Shown here: positions 25,601-31,900 of the stretch, one piece after another | How positions within the stretch are numbered: position 1 is the first letter of the stretch | Layout of the letters: each line of letters begins with the position of its first letter | NCBI GenBank assembly: GCA_947585795.1 | Contig: CANPXG010000022.1 | Coordinates: forward strand, 1 to 37,305 | Direction of reading: 5' to 3' | Source of the DNA: an uncultured Clostridia bacterium | GTDB lineage: Bacteria > Bacillota > Clostridia > UBA1381 | Length of the DNA stretch: 37,305 nt | Position numbers and translations under genes: made by a program | Notes under the pieces: generated by a model | Seen by the model: only the letters and a program-made list of their open reading frames with translations | The model's database searches: none | Told to the model about the DNA's origin: nothing

Positions 25601-26655
25601 ATTTGGGTACCGTCTGCGGTAGCGTTATCTATGATGGTTTCTCTGGCTTTCAGTTTAGGATCATCCTTAGTATCATCACCGCCTTCAAACATTTTACCGG
25701 TGGTTTCAATCTTTTCAAATCCCTCGTCTGCGTCGCCCGCGGACGAGAACGCCATACTTCCCGACGCGTCAAGAATAAGACCTACGTCCGCCTTGTTGTT
25801 GCCGACGAACCAGGACTCCAAATCGAGCTGATATGTACGGTCGTCCTCGTTTAAAACGGAAGCCGTTTTATCCGTGTGCAAACCGTCCGTGGTTTTGTAA
25901 ACCTTCGCGTCGGTAAGCTTGGTTGTTGTCCAGTCGATAGATCCTTCGGTGCCGGTTATTGTAATTTCATTTTTTGCTAAGCGCTCTTCTACTCTTTCCT
26001 TTGCCTTATCTTCCGAGCCGGCGGCGCTTTTCATTATATATTCATCTTTACCGTCGATATTTTCGGTTATCGGAGTTTTCGACAAATCAGCGGTCGTAAT
26101 CGCGTCCTTTGTTCCCTCGGGATAGCCCCATGCCGCGGCGGTGTCCTGCTCGGGATTTTCTAAAGCTTCGGTCGTGCCGCCGTAAACAGCCTTGTCATTC
26201 GAGCCCGCGACCTGTACGCCCGCGCTCTTGAAAAACGCGTGCGCCTTTACGACGTGAACATCGGGGTTGTACTTTATAACCAAATTGCCGTCTTCGTTGA
26301 TCGACGCGGCGTCCTGTCCGGAGGAAATCGAAAAGCCCTGAAATTCCTCGTCGCTGATATCGAAATTGCTCGGAGTTACTATAAGGGTGTCCGGTACGCC
26401 TTGTTTCGGTTTCAATTCGCCGGTCCATTCATATCCGCCTGTACCCTTTTCGTAAGCGTAACCGTCTTTTTGCTGATAGGTGCCGTCGGAACGCCACGCG
26501 CGGATAATGTAATGCATTGCCGCTGAATCACCTTCCGCCGCCGTAACGGGCAGCACGATATTCATCATTGAAATCAGCGTGAACATACAAATCAAGCCCG
26601 CCGTAAAACGGCGCGCCGCAATTTTAAATGTAGGTCTTAATCTGTGTTTTTTCAT
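19627..26655 (-). CDS. Giant sortase-anchored VWA / Cna-B-repeat surface adhesin (2342 aa)
   Basis: A signal peptide (about 1-40, ending VTAAEG) comes first. The MIDAS motif DASGS is near 295, but the rest of the VWA fold (VLQHALGRFITKM about 910, KYIILFTDGKDTD about 1030) comes some 600 residues later. The insert includes a LamG/concanavalin-like region (about 490-730, ending DLYVDNVYIFDTALSSSEV). Long uncharacterised domains (about 1150-1700) follow. Four Cna-B-like repeats of about 110-125 aa (about 1720-2225) each have a VSK lysine, a glutamate in V-E and YTNTY asparagine, as for isopeptide bonds. A Pro/Thr wall-spanning stretch, the sorting signal TPQTGD (about 2304), a membrane helix and KKKRDQ end the protein. 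The plan resembles pilus-tip adhesins such as RrgA/GBS104. The ligand is unknown. It forms an operon with srtB. Confidence 0.88.
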   Translation of the reverse strand: MKKHRLRPTFKIAARRFTAGLICMFTLISMMNIVLPVTAAEGDSAAMHYIIRAWRSDGTYQQKDGYAYEKGTGGYEWTGELKPKQGVPDTLIVTPSNFDISDEEFQGFSISSGQDAASINEDGNLVIKYNPDVHVVKAHAFFKSAGVQVAGSNDKAVYGGTTEALENPEQDTAAAWGYPEGTKDAITTADLSKTPITENIDGKDEYIMKSAAGSEDKAKERVEERLAKNEITITGTEGSIDWTTTKLTDAKVYKTTDGLHTDKTASVLNEDDRTYQLDLESWFVGNNKADVGLILDASGSMAFSSAGDADEGFEKIETTGKMFEGGDDTKDDPKLKARETIIDNATADGTQMVEGKQILTDDEVAQIFRDHVPGESQGTVDSTKFTDNSSLSYTGYSYYIFDKRATTNEYVPIGYWDGKNVHYTNEEPTEPDEEGMPGYSATPANNHLVGYYDFQKETLFYADSSHNSDARTWGINRIKMDSEGNALESNGKYARSIVSVSASDINFSDSGTDIDDNLPATTKEEAPWNQLNWDESHGFNVSYGKNATDRDKSLLLGQVGSKSFTVSFTLASKHKYVNDKTQNTYEDQILYIGPLNNPDKNYVNIHRGNSGSTSRLKISESGGSNIYSNKDFEKIVGKETPITYTLVFDNSAGTTNVKVYTDGVTAEKDSSDSSRVPGNSGYDLGTELPANSSIILNGLKDEYDGQDLYVDNVYIFDTALSSSEVKKLYNDYQSDPKVKESGTTQAQPWTLTPTTEAPADPGLPYFSANANNSATARIDDKIATETDRAGWYYVTSDSNWKDILKVGTAKYMHALRDNVGDDKKYYYNGYNTGTSDVTAEGKLNDEVDKEIKEGKEDGKYFYYQPDKFEPIKFFLDENGHLCCFYSTGGGGMDRNGWSHVYLKKDTTRVKSEVLQHALGRFITKMNENSPGSRVSAVRFSSEKFEGSEANYKMFNLLNWTEPADNAAGAISILNRERGNGTEANGIMANDDGQYNYVLTGNTSTAAGFKAYNACLAADAADDAKTKKYIILFTDGKDTDLTDALKDGTDITELLDPENTSGKTLEAVTLANQLREDGYTILCVMLSGGSVTRGSEDYNQSIQFLAAIAGEAYDEDKLPANYDEKSEDYAGNTGKYNNVFEGHTSDEITEAFSEDIVGRIADNLDSYTVKDYIDPRFNLVDASGTVWKLEKDGMVTVGSGDAVDISESGQDITLRDDRKIEGRSAKLYYDSDKKMYYLEWDGATIPGCSEGVTTLSVWNAEVTVKAKDDFIGGNAVLTNGNVQLENYVYSTSDKAENATSGTGDTSREMTGDEVTDLPSKGFPRTAVNVKIPTPEITEGKQVIFMGDELTNKGVARKLGESIRDMWDAEGTNTTTWYWNYLKRYAEYYKDTKYTDPDKNPFDQLLEEIIATATTGEPISYDYFYIPNVGEGVDTTQTGDSAKHEKDKLGTLTFTWQDIVEGYSAYPDGGITSDTNSRRSKLTVTYTPLVADDRNSNGVVNETEGGENVYQWDVNFKPAPGTEQKDALTADGPYTTNIVSGEVAFEMILPKDVVEYLQKYAPGQTVTYQAKLVRKGETDAIGTYTAEYKVPTAPDTAPAAVKIPVSVKYSGDFDGTYGLPLGEYEVQPVSGEGFGIKFGDITKGALADSQAYTFKTFSDNNTKTAEEILNGTTGTAHTVDEFAAETAADGTIKIGGETSDGSDYRDKRYAMAQVTASIDKTALSISKQVVNAPEGENEAFEFTITLDGVSTAEYSYEGNPTTVNGAVPTDKTIEFTGGAAKVTLKNAESITIKDILPGTAYTVSEEDDDDYTKTVTGSESGTISNTVDNAVAYTNTYIPPAPPEKTGSLTVSKRVAGEGASTSQDFNFKVTLTEAADGTYTTKKGETTGTVTVTSGTGTAEFTLKNGESFTISDLPLTTKYKVEETAVEHYTASVTGGTLTDGAVSGNIVEAGSTVAYTNTYEKPPTPPNPPKTGSLTVSKTVVDAPAGTDDAFTFNITLGNVNETYNYDGDPTTVNGAAPTDNKITFTNGKATVTLKHNKSITVKDIPENTAYTVSEADDDDYNKTVTGSESGNIVEAGSTVAYTNTYKTVTPPNPPNPPEPKTGSLTVSKKVTGADAPKNEAFVFTVTLKGIAGETYDFEGPATAVDGASEANKKITFDAQGKATVYLEKDETITIKEIPEGTQYSVTEKAADNYTSKVTSASGFEGAIAASADSKVEYTNTYVKPSPLPTKSPSKHRPTATPKPTASPKPTATASPKPTVTASPKPTATASPNPTATPAPVSTPAPPPTPTEPPRYTDGQSGGVTPQTGDSNMLLLWMAAAIVFGGGAVVSLGKLKKKRDQ
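19823..19930 (-). repeat. 24-bp tandem repeat coding the Pro-rich wall-spanning stretch
   Basis: Three near-identical 24-bp units (19841-19864, 19865-19888, 19889-19912) with degenerate flanks encode the SPKPTATA-type repeat of the adhesin. Copy number may vary between strains. Confidence 0.8.
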
Positions 26656-26688
26656 AGTCAGCTACTCCTTAAATAACAGTGTTTTACA

Positions 26689-26698
26689 CCCCCCCCCC
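26689..26698 (-). repeat. Ten-base homopolymer (G10 on the coding strand) in the adhesin leader
   Basis: C10 on the plus strand, hence G10 in the adhesin transcript. It lies about 30-40 nt after the predicted start point and about 34 nt before the ATG. Long G/C runs are prone to slippage, so both true variation and sequencing error are possible. Confidence 0.9.
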
Positions 26699-26735
26699 GA
26701 TTTTTCGCGGACGGGTTTTATTGTAAGTTGTAGCA

Positions 26736-26764
26736 ATTTTACCATAAAAACGTGTGAAAATCAA
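26736..26764 (-). promoter_or_regulatory. Predicted adhesin-srtB promoter
   Basis: On the minus strand, TTGATT (26759-26764) and TAAAAT (26736-26741) are 17 bp apart with an extended -10 TGG. The G10 tract is downstream of it, inside the leader. Confidence 0.65.
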
Positions 26765-26837
26765 TAGTCTTTTTGTATAGTTTTAACAAAGTTTTGTTGG
26801 GTTTAACATCATTTTGTAGTGTTCTAAATTTTGTATA

Positions 26838-26866
26838 CAAAAAAAGACGCTTACGCGTCCTTTTTT
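26838..26866 (-). terminator. Terminator of the DUF362 gene
   Basis: Stem GACGC (26846-26850) / GCGTC (26855-26859) around TTAC, extended by A/T pairs with one mismatch. It gives a T-run on the minus strand after the DUF362 stop codon. Confidence 0.75.
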
Positions 26867-26868
26867 TG

Positions 26869-27735
26869 TTACCATTTTATGAGTTCGTACTCCTTGCTGC
26901 CGATACCAAGCTCCGCCGCAGCGTCAACAGTGTGCGCGCCGTTACGGCTCTCGATACGCTCTATCAGGTGCGCCTGCCCCGAATCGTCAGTCGCGGCGTA
27001 AACCAAGTCGAGGCACGCCTTGTCGATCGCTACGGGATCGAGTGAAATCAAAATTCCTATATCCTTCATGCAAGGATCCTCCGCCACCGCGCAGCAATCG
27101 CAGTCGACGGACATGTTGCACATGACGTTTATATACACGATGTTGTCCTTGAAGCGGTTCGCGACAGACCAAGCAGCGTCAGCCATCGACTCCAAAAACG
27201 AATCGTGGTCGGAGGTCCAAAACGCGTCGGGATCGCCCGCGCCGTGGATATACGCCTTGCCGTAGGAGGAGGCGGTACCGATGGATATTTGTTTGAGCGC
27301 GCCGCCGTAGCCGCCCATCGGGTGTCCTTTAAAATGCGCGAGCACGAGCATTGAGTCGTAATTTGCAAGATTTTTGCCGACGTAATTCTTCTTGATACGC
27401 TTGCCTACGGGAATATCAAGGACTAAGTCGGGACCTTCCGCGTCGAGCAGATCCACGTCGAACGCGTCCTCCCAGCCGTGTTTTTTCAGTGTTTTTAAGT
27501 GTTTTTCCGTCGTGTCGCGCTCGCCCTCGTAAGCCGTGTTGCACTCGACGACGGTGCCGCCGACGTAGTCCGCAACGGGCTTCCAAAAGGCAGGCTTTAG
27601 GAAATTTTGGTTGCCCGCCTCACCCGAATGTACCTTGACAGCGGTTTTGCCGGTAAGCGTTTTGCCAAGCTTTTTGTACATTTCAAGCACTTTTTCGGGC
27701 GATATTGTCCTCGAAAAATATACTTTTGATTTCAT
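26869..27735 (-). CDS. DUF362 domain-containing protein
   Basis: A 288-aa protein of the DUF362 family, recognised by TAVKVHSGEAGNQNFLKP, LVLAHFKGHPMGGYGGALKQ and ILISLDPVAIDKACLDLVY. A cysteine group, MCNMSVDCDCCAVAEDPC, lies where longer relatives carry ferredoxin-type clusters. It is too irregular to call as a 4Fe-4S site, but it could bind metal. The function is not established, and members are often labelled iron-sulfur or uncharacterised proteins in anaerobes. AGAGGTG precedes the ATG. It is divergent from the C1 peptidase gene and shares an unusual symmetrical promoter region with it. Confidence 0.88.
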   Translation of the reverse strand: MKSKVYFSRTISPEKVLEMYKKLGKTLTGKTAVKVHSGEAGNQNFLKPAFWKPVADYVGGTVVECNTAYEGERDTTEKHLKTLKKHGWEDAFDVDLLDAEGPDLVLDIPVGKRIKKNYVGKNLANYDSMLVLAHFKGHPMGGYGGALKQISIGTASSYGKAYIHGAGDPDAFWTSDHDSFLESMADAAWSVANRFKDNIVYINVMCNMSVDCDCCAVAEDPCMKDIGILISLDPVAIDKACLDLVYAATDDSGQAHLIERIESRNGAHTVDAAAELGIGSKEYELIKW

Positions 27736-27750
27736 TTTTACACCTCTTTT

Positions 27751-27828
27751 TTATTCAGTCAGATCCTCAAGCACTTCGTCCTCGACGTAAATCGACACGC
27801 TGCCGAAGCCGCCCGTGAATGAAAATAT
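27751..27828 (-). pseudogene. Orphan C-terminal-like reading frame in the DUF362 leader
   Basis: On the minus strand an open frame of 25 codons without ATG reads FTGGFGSVSIYVEDE then VLEDLTE and a stop. It lies between the predicted DUF362 promoter and start codon. The sequence looks protein-like (glycine turn, alternating hydrophobics, acidic end). It may be the tail of a lost gene, or a leader peptide starting at an internal GTG. I do not recognise its family. Confidence 0.35.
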
Positions 27829-27839
27829 TTATCGGTTAA

Positions 27840-27868
27840 ATTATACCACATCTTATTCCGAAACGCAA
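27840..27868 (-). promoter_or_regulatory. Predicted DUF362 gene promoter
   Basis: On the minus strand, TTGCGT (27863-27868) and TATAAT (27840-27845) are 17 bp apart with an extended -10 TGG. The -35 box is one arm of the inverted repeat AAACGCAA / TTGCGTTT (27861-27868, 27881-27888). Confidence 0.65.
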
Positions 27869-27880
27869 GTGCTAACGTTA

Positions 27881-27909
27881 TTGCGTTTTTGGCTGAAATG
27901 TGGTAAAAT
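27881..27909 (+). promoter_or_regulatory. Predicted C1 peptidase gene promoter
   Basis: TTGCGT (27881-27886) and TAAAAT (27904-27909) are 17 bp apart with an extended -10 TGG. It mirrors the DUF362 promoter with 12 bp (GTGCTAACGTTA) between the two -35 boxes. Confidence 0.65.
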
Positions 27910-27947
27910 AATATGTAAGAAAAGTTTACGGGGAGGGGGCGGCAGAC

Positions 27948-30314
27948 GTGAGTAACCGAACCGAATTACGGCGTTTCGCGGCGCTTGTTTTAAGCGCGGT
28001 TTTGTTGCTGTGCCCTATGTTCCCCGTGCGCGCGGAAGCCGACTTTATGTGGGGCGATACGAGCTTTGACGGCGGCGTGTTTTCCGCGTCCGTATCGGAC
28101 GCGGCTGACGGTCAATCGCTCATTTTGGCAGTGTATTTTGAAAATCGGCTCGTCGGCGTAAGTATCGGTGATGATTTTGCGGAAGTGTCGGTCGATACTT
28201 CGGTCGATACGGCAAAGCTGTTTTTGTGGGATATGGAAAATATGTCACCCGCGTGCGGCGTGCTGTCAACGCTTACGCGTGAGGATGTGCCGACGGTGTC
28301 GCCGGCGGTTACGGTGTCGCCGACACCCGAACCTACGCCGGAGCCGACACCCGAGCCGACACTTGAACCTACTCCTACACCAAGTCCCACGCCAAGTCCT
28401 ACAGTGTCGCCAAGTCCGACACCTTCGCCAACTCCGACAGTGTCGCCTACAACAACGCCAACTCCGACACCTACTCCTACACCTACTCCTACACCGGAGC
28501 CGACTCCCTCGCCCACGCCGAATATTGACACGTCGGGTGAGCCGAAGGACTTGGAGGTGCTTCAGTCCGCCAATGACGCGGCGATCGATGAGCTTGCGAA
28601 GCTGCCGTCGTACGACGGGCGCAAGTACGGCATTGTAACGCCAATCAGAACTCAAAACGGCAATATTTGTTGGGCGTACTCCGTTACGGGTGCGGCGGAA
28701 ATAAATATTTTGCGTAAGGGTATTGACGCGGACGCGTCAGCCGACACGCTTCATTTTAACGAGCAGCATCTCGCCAACGCCTTCTTAAATCCCGCCATCG
28801 ATCCCTTGGGCAACAATCTGCCCGATTACAGTGATTCCTTTGTCGGCTGGTACTCGGGTGCCGGAACGCACGATGCCGTTTACGCGATGCTTCGCTGGAG
28901 CGCACCCGCGCTTTCGTCCGAGTCGAACGAGGCGCGAATAAGTAAGCCCGCGTATATTCTTGAAAACGCGGTTAATGTCCCCAACAGCAAAAACGGCATA
29001 GACGCGTTAAAGCGCGCGATCGTCAAATACGGCGGCGTGGCGGTATGCTGGGATTGCGGCAACGGCGGAACACGCTACTACTATAACAACAACGGCTACG
29101 TCGGCAACGGGCACGCGAGCGTTATAGTCGGCTGGAACGACAACACGAATAAAGACTGGTTTTGCTTTGACGATATACCCAATCCCGCTACGCGCGACGG
29201 CGCGTGGATCTTGAAAAACAGTTGGGGTAAAAGTTACGGCGCGAACGGCTACTATTACGTGTCGTATGATGTTCCGCTGTCTGCATGCTTCGCTCTCGAT
29301 ATGTGTATGCCCGATACGTACGATAACAGCTATCACTACGATACCGCCGTGACAAGAAGCTCAAGCTGGTCGCTCGATTCCGGTACGCGCGGTGCGGCGA
29401 TGTTTGAGGCGAGAACGGCGTTTGCCGACAGGCGTGAATATATTACGGGCGTGAATGTGGCTGTGAACGAGGGCAGTAATTATAAGATAAAAGTAAAAAT
29501 TTACAAAAATCCAAGCGCGGATTTTACCGATATATACAGTGAGAAAAACGATCCCGAATCGGGTGAGCTTGTCGCCGTGGCAGAGTCGGATACGCTTGCG
29601 TACCCCGGAGCGTACACGGTGAGGCTCGACGAGCCCGTTGAATTGGAGCAAAATCAGGTGTTCAGCGCGGTCGCGGAGCTCACAAACGGTGCAAAAATAC
29701 GCGTTGTGACCGAGTACGAAAAACCCGACGGTAAATATCCCGCCAACGATATGACCTTCTCAAATTCCGGCGGCGGTTGGACAAATACGCGTTTGAAAGG
29801 ATCGCACGTCGCTCAAATCAAGGTGTTCACGAAAAACGAAACCGTTCCCGATGAGGAGTATGGGGGTAAGTCGCTCAAATACGCGGATGTTCGTTTTGAC
29901 CGCCGCACCGTGCCGTATGACTGGGAAAATGCGGCGCACCCCGAGCTCACCGTGTATTTTGACGGTAAGGAGCTTGTCGAGGGTGATGATTATACGGTGG
30001 AGTATCCCGATACCAAGGGTTTGGGACGGTATACGGCGACCGTTACGGGCGCGGGTGAATACGAGGGGACGCGTGAGATAGATTATGCCGTCAGGAAAGC
30101 AAGTGCGCCGCCGAATAAACCGGATAGGTACATGTACTTCACGGAAAATTACGCAACCTACAATGATATTCCGCTGCCCGAAAACTGGGTTTGGGGTGAA
30201 CCGAATGCGGCATTCGTTTCGGGACGAACCACATGGGTAATATACAAAGGCGACGATGCGGATTGCTATGAAAACTATATGGCGGACATTTCTGTCACAA
30301 TAAAAAATGAATAA
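27948..30314 (+). CDS. Secreted papain-like (C1A) cysteine protease with Pro/Thr linker
   Basis: A 788-aa protein. A signal peptide (about 1-27, cleaved near VRAEA) and a short N-terminal domain precede a Thr-Pro-rich linker (about 118-195). The C1A protease domain has Gln and Cys241 in [12 protein letters not shown], His389 in [10 protein letters not shown] and Asn424 in [21 protein letters not shown] beta-rich domain (about 465-630) and an Ig-like module (about 640-720, YTVEY...TGAGEYEGT) follow. There is no sorting signal, so it is probably released or wall-associated. The start is GTG with GGGAGGGGG upstream; the ATG codons further in would remove the signal peptide. Its substrate is unknown, and the neighbouring adhesin could be matured by it, which is speculation. 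Confidence 0.9.
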   Translation: MSNRTELRRFAALVLSAVLLLCPMFPVRAEADFMWGDTSFDGGVFSASVSDAADGQSLILAVYFENRLVGVSIGDDFAEVSVDTSVDTAKLFLWDMENMSPACGVLSTLTREDVPTVSPAVTVSPTPEPTPEPTPEPTLEPTPTPSPTPSPTVSPSPTPSPTPTVSPTTTPTPTPTPTPTPTPEPTPSPTPNIDTSGEPKDLEVLQSANDAAIDELAKLPSYDGRKYGIVTPIRTQNGNICWAYSVTGAAEINILRKGIDADASADTLHFNEQHLANAFLNPAIDPLGNNLPDYSDSFVGWYSGAGTHDAVYAMLRWSAPALSSESNEARISKPAYILENAVNVPNSKNGIDALKRAIVKYGGVAVCWDCGNGGTRYYYNNNGYVGNGHASVIVGWNDNTNKDWFCFDDIPNPATRDGAWILKNSWGKSYGANGYYYVSYDVPLSACFALDMCMPDTYDNSYHYDTAVTRSSSWSLDSGTRGAAMFEARTAFADRREYITGVNVAVNEGSNYKIKVKIYKNPSADFTDIYSEKNDPESGELVAVAESDTLAYPGAYTVRLDEPVELEQNQVFSAVAELTNGAKIRVVTEYEKPDGKYPANDMTFSNSGGGWTNTRLKGSHVAQIKVFTKNETVPDEEYGGKSLKYADVRFDRRTVPYDWENAAHPELTVYFDGKELVEGDDYTVEYPDTKGLGRYTATVTGAGEYEGTREIDYAVRKASAPPNKPDRYMYFTENYATYNDIPLPENWVWGEPNAAFVSGRTTWVIYKGDDADCYENYMADISVTIKNE
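28300..28530 (+). repeat. Pro/Thr-coding low-complexity repeats in the C1 peptidase gene
   Basis: Six-base and twelve-base repeats of the ACTCCTACA / CCGACACCC type encode [14 protein letters not shown] and SPTPSPT. They form a flexible linker, and their number probably varies between strains. Confidence 0.85.
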
Positions 30315-30316
30315 AA

Positions 30317-30341
30317 AAAACGGACTTGCGTCCGTTTTTTT
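30317..30341. terminator. Bidirectional terminator, C1 peptidase / lipoprotein
   Basis: Stem AAAACGGAC / GTCCGTTTT around TTGC, with A and T runs on the two sides. It serves the two converging genes. Confidence 0.92.
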
Positions 30342-30345
30342 ACTG

Positions 30346-30963
30346 TTAGAATGTGAATACCTTTACGAGTGGATCCGCGATGGAGTTGCCGCCGACAAAG
30401 TCCTCGACCTGCACGGTCATATCGGAGTCGTCGTCAAGTCTGTACGTTTTCTGCACCGTTATCGTCTTGCCGGGCTTTACGTACTCCGTCTGCGCCATTA
30501 AGTCCACGCCTTCCACGCCGTTTATTACCACCGGACGGAGGGAGCCGCCGTTTTGGAACGCGCTCACGCGCAGTGAGCTTGTGAACTGCTGGTCATCGTC
30601 GGACGTGTTCTTGTACTTGAACGATACGACCACGACCTTTTCATCCTCATAGTCTATGACCTTTGCGTCCTCGATCGTAACGTCAGCCTTGGTGAGCTTA
30701 CCGTCAAACTCCTCCTTGTCCGAAGATGAGGAAGCCTCCTCGCCGTCCACCTTGTCCATATCGACATTGTCGGAATAAGAGGTGTTTTCGTCGGTTTTCT
30801 CGTTCTTCTCCTCGGCTTTGTTTGTGCCGTTCTCCGCCGTACTTTCGGTCTTTACGTCCGAATTTTGCGGCGCAGAGCCGCCGTTATCTCCTTTTTGGGC
30901 GCAGCCCGCCGCGGATAACGCGAGTAAAAGAGAAAGCGCCGTAATCATAATTTTCTTTTTCAT
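30346..30963 (-). CDS. Lipoprotein with DUF5067-like domain
   Basis: A 205-aa protein with signal peptide and lipobox: MKKKIMITALSLLLALSAAG, then Cys21 in LSAAGC. A charged low-complexity spacer follows (about 22-95, rich in Glu, Lys, Ser). The C-terminal beta domain, with VVVVSFKYKNTSDDDQQFTS and VKPGKTITVQKTYRL, matches the DUF5067/DUF4352 immunoglobulin-like family of extracellular lipoproteins. The function is unknown. The frame is open from 31023, but AAAGGAAAG before 30963 and the signal peptide define the start. Confidence 0.86.
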   Translation of the reverse strand: MKKKIMITALSLLLALSAAGCAQKGDNGGSAPQNSDVKTESTAENGTNKAEEKNEKTDENTSYSDNVDMDKVDGEEASSSSDKEEFDGKLTKADVTIEDAKVIDYEDEKVVVVSFKYKNTSDDDQQFTSSLRVSAFQNGGSLRPVVINGVEGVDLMAQTEYVKPGKTITVQKTYRLDDDSDMTVQVEDFVGGNSIADPLVKVFTF

Positions 30964-31001
30964 ATTTAACTTTCCTTTCCGAATAAAAGTTTTGTACACA
31001 T

Positions 31002-31030
31002 ATACTAACACAGACTTTTTCAAAAATCAA
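31002..31030 (-). promoter_or_regulatory. Predicted lipoprotein promoter
   Basis: On the minus strand, TTGATT (31025-31030) and TAGTAT (31002-31007) are 17 bp apart with an extended -10 TGT. Confidence 0.55.
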
Positions 31031-31062
31031 GTCACTTTGAAAAAATTCATATTCTGTTCACA

Positions 31063-31091
31063 TTGACATAACACCTTCGGCGATATATAAT
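31063..31091 (+). promoter_or_regulatory. Consensus promoter of the HAD gene
   Basis: TTGACA (31063-31068) and TATAAT (31086-31091) are 17 bp apart, both perfect, without an extended -10. Confidence 0.8.
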
Positions 31092-31096
31092 AGAAG

Positions 31097-31116
31097 GGCG
31101 GGTGTTTTGACCCGCC
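31097..31116 (+). other. Hairpin at the start of the HAD gene leader
   Basis: GGCGGGT (31097-31103) pairs with ACCCGCC (31110-31116). The CCGCC arm could instead pair with a downstream GGCGG (about 31137-31141), so two folds compete. The rest of the leader is GC-rich up to the GGAAAGGA ribosome site. Confidence 0.4.
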
Positions 31117-31176
31117 GCGCACGCGTATTGCCCTAAGGCGGCGCGCGTATTACATACGGGCGGAAAGGAAATTCAT

Positions 31177-31833
31177 ATGGCACAAGTTAAAGCGTGTATA
31201 TTTGACCTCGACGGCACGCTTACCGACACGATACGCGCGATAGCGCATTTCGGTAACACGGCGCTCGCCGCTTACGGCATGGAGCCGATAGGCGTTGAGG
31301 ATTATAAAATATACGTCGGTGACGGACGCGACAAGCTTATTCACCGTATTTTAGCCGCGCGCGGCGCTGATACGTCCGAAATGTTTCAAAAAGTCGGCGC
31401 GGTCTACGACGAGAATTACGAGAAGGATTGGCTCTACGACACGAACGTTTACGACGGTATGCGCCCTCTTTTGGACGCGCTTAAGGAGAGGGGCGTTAAA
31501 ATAGCGGTGTGCTCGAACAAGCCCGACAACGTGGCGCACTTCGTCCTTGACAGTTTCTTCGGCGAAAACTACTTCGACGCGGTCTGCGGCGCGGTCAGCG
31601 GTGCTCCGACAAAGCCTGATCCCTACAGCGCCGAAAAAATCATGGACGACCTCGGCGTAAAGCCCGAGGAATGTCTTTTTATCGGTGACACGAACGTCGA
31701 TATTTTTACCGCGAAGAACGCGGGTATAACGTCCGTCGGAGCGCTTTGGGGCTTCCGCACGCAAGCAGAGCTCGTCAAGGCGGGCGCGGACTATATCGCG
31801 TCCGAGCCCAAAGTGATTTTACAGCTTATATAA
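31177..31833 (+). CDS. HAD superfamily phosphatase, phosphoglycolate phosphatase-like
   Basis: A 218-aa HAD subfamily IA hydrolase. Motif I is FDLDGTLTDT (nucleophile Asp10), motif II the serine in VCSNKPDN, motif III the lysine in TKPDP, and motif IV GDTNVDI. A helical C1 cap lies between motifs I and II. Relatives dephosphorylate phosphoglycolate or pyrophosphate (PpaX-like), and the substrate cannot be fixed here. GGAAAGGA lies about 8 nt before the ATG. It is transcribed in the same direction as malQ, 67 bp downstream. Confidence 0.9.
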   Translation: MAQVKACIFDLDGTLTDTIRAIAHFGNTALAAYGMEPIGVEDYKIYVGDGRDKLIHRILAARGADTSEMFQKVGAVYDENYEKDWLYDTNVYDGMRPLLDALKERGVKIAVCSNKPDNVAHFVLDSFFGENYFDAVCGAVSGAPTKPDPYSAEKIMDDLGVKPEECLFIGDTNVDIFTAKNAGITSVGALWGFRTQAELVKAGADYIASEPKVILQLI

Positions 31834-31851
31834 TTTTTTTGCGCGCCGGCA

Positions 31852-31887
31852 GCCCGCGACGACGCGCTCGTAACATTTTTCGCGGGC
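31852..31887 (+). promoter_or_regulatory. Inverted repeat touching the malQ ribosome site
   Basis: GCCCGCGA (31852-31859) pairs with TCGCGGGC (31880-31887) over a 20-nt loop. The malQ ribosome site GGGAAGG starts at the next base (31888). It could be an operator or a structure that limits ribosome access. Confidence 0.35.
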
Positions 31888-31900
31888 GGGAAGGTATGGT

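Noticed and set aside
26773-27045. 90-aa plus-strand ORF over the adhesin upstream region and DUF362 end
   Set aside because: It crosses the DUF362 terminator and lies antisense to conserved DUF362 codons, with no ribosome site.
28112-28531. Minus-strand ORF rich in Gly-Val repeats
   Set aside because: It is the complement of the Thr-Pro repeats of the C1 peptidase gene, an artefact of low-complexity codons.
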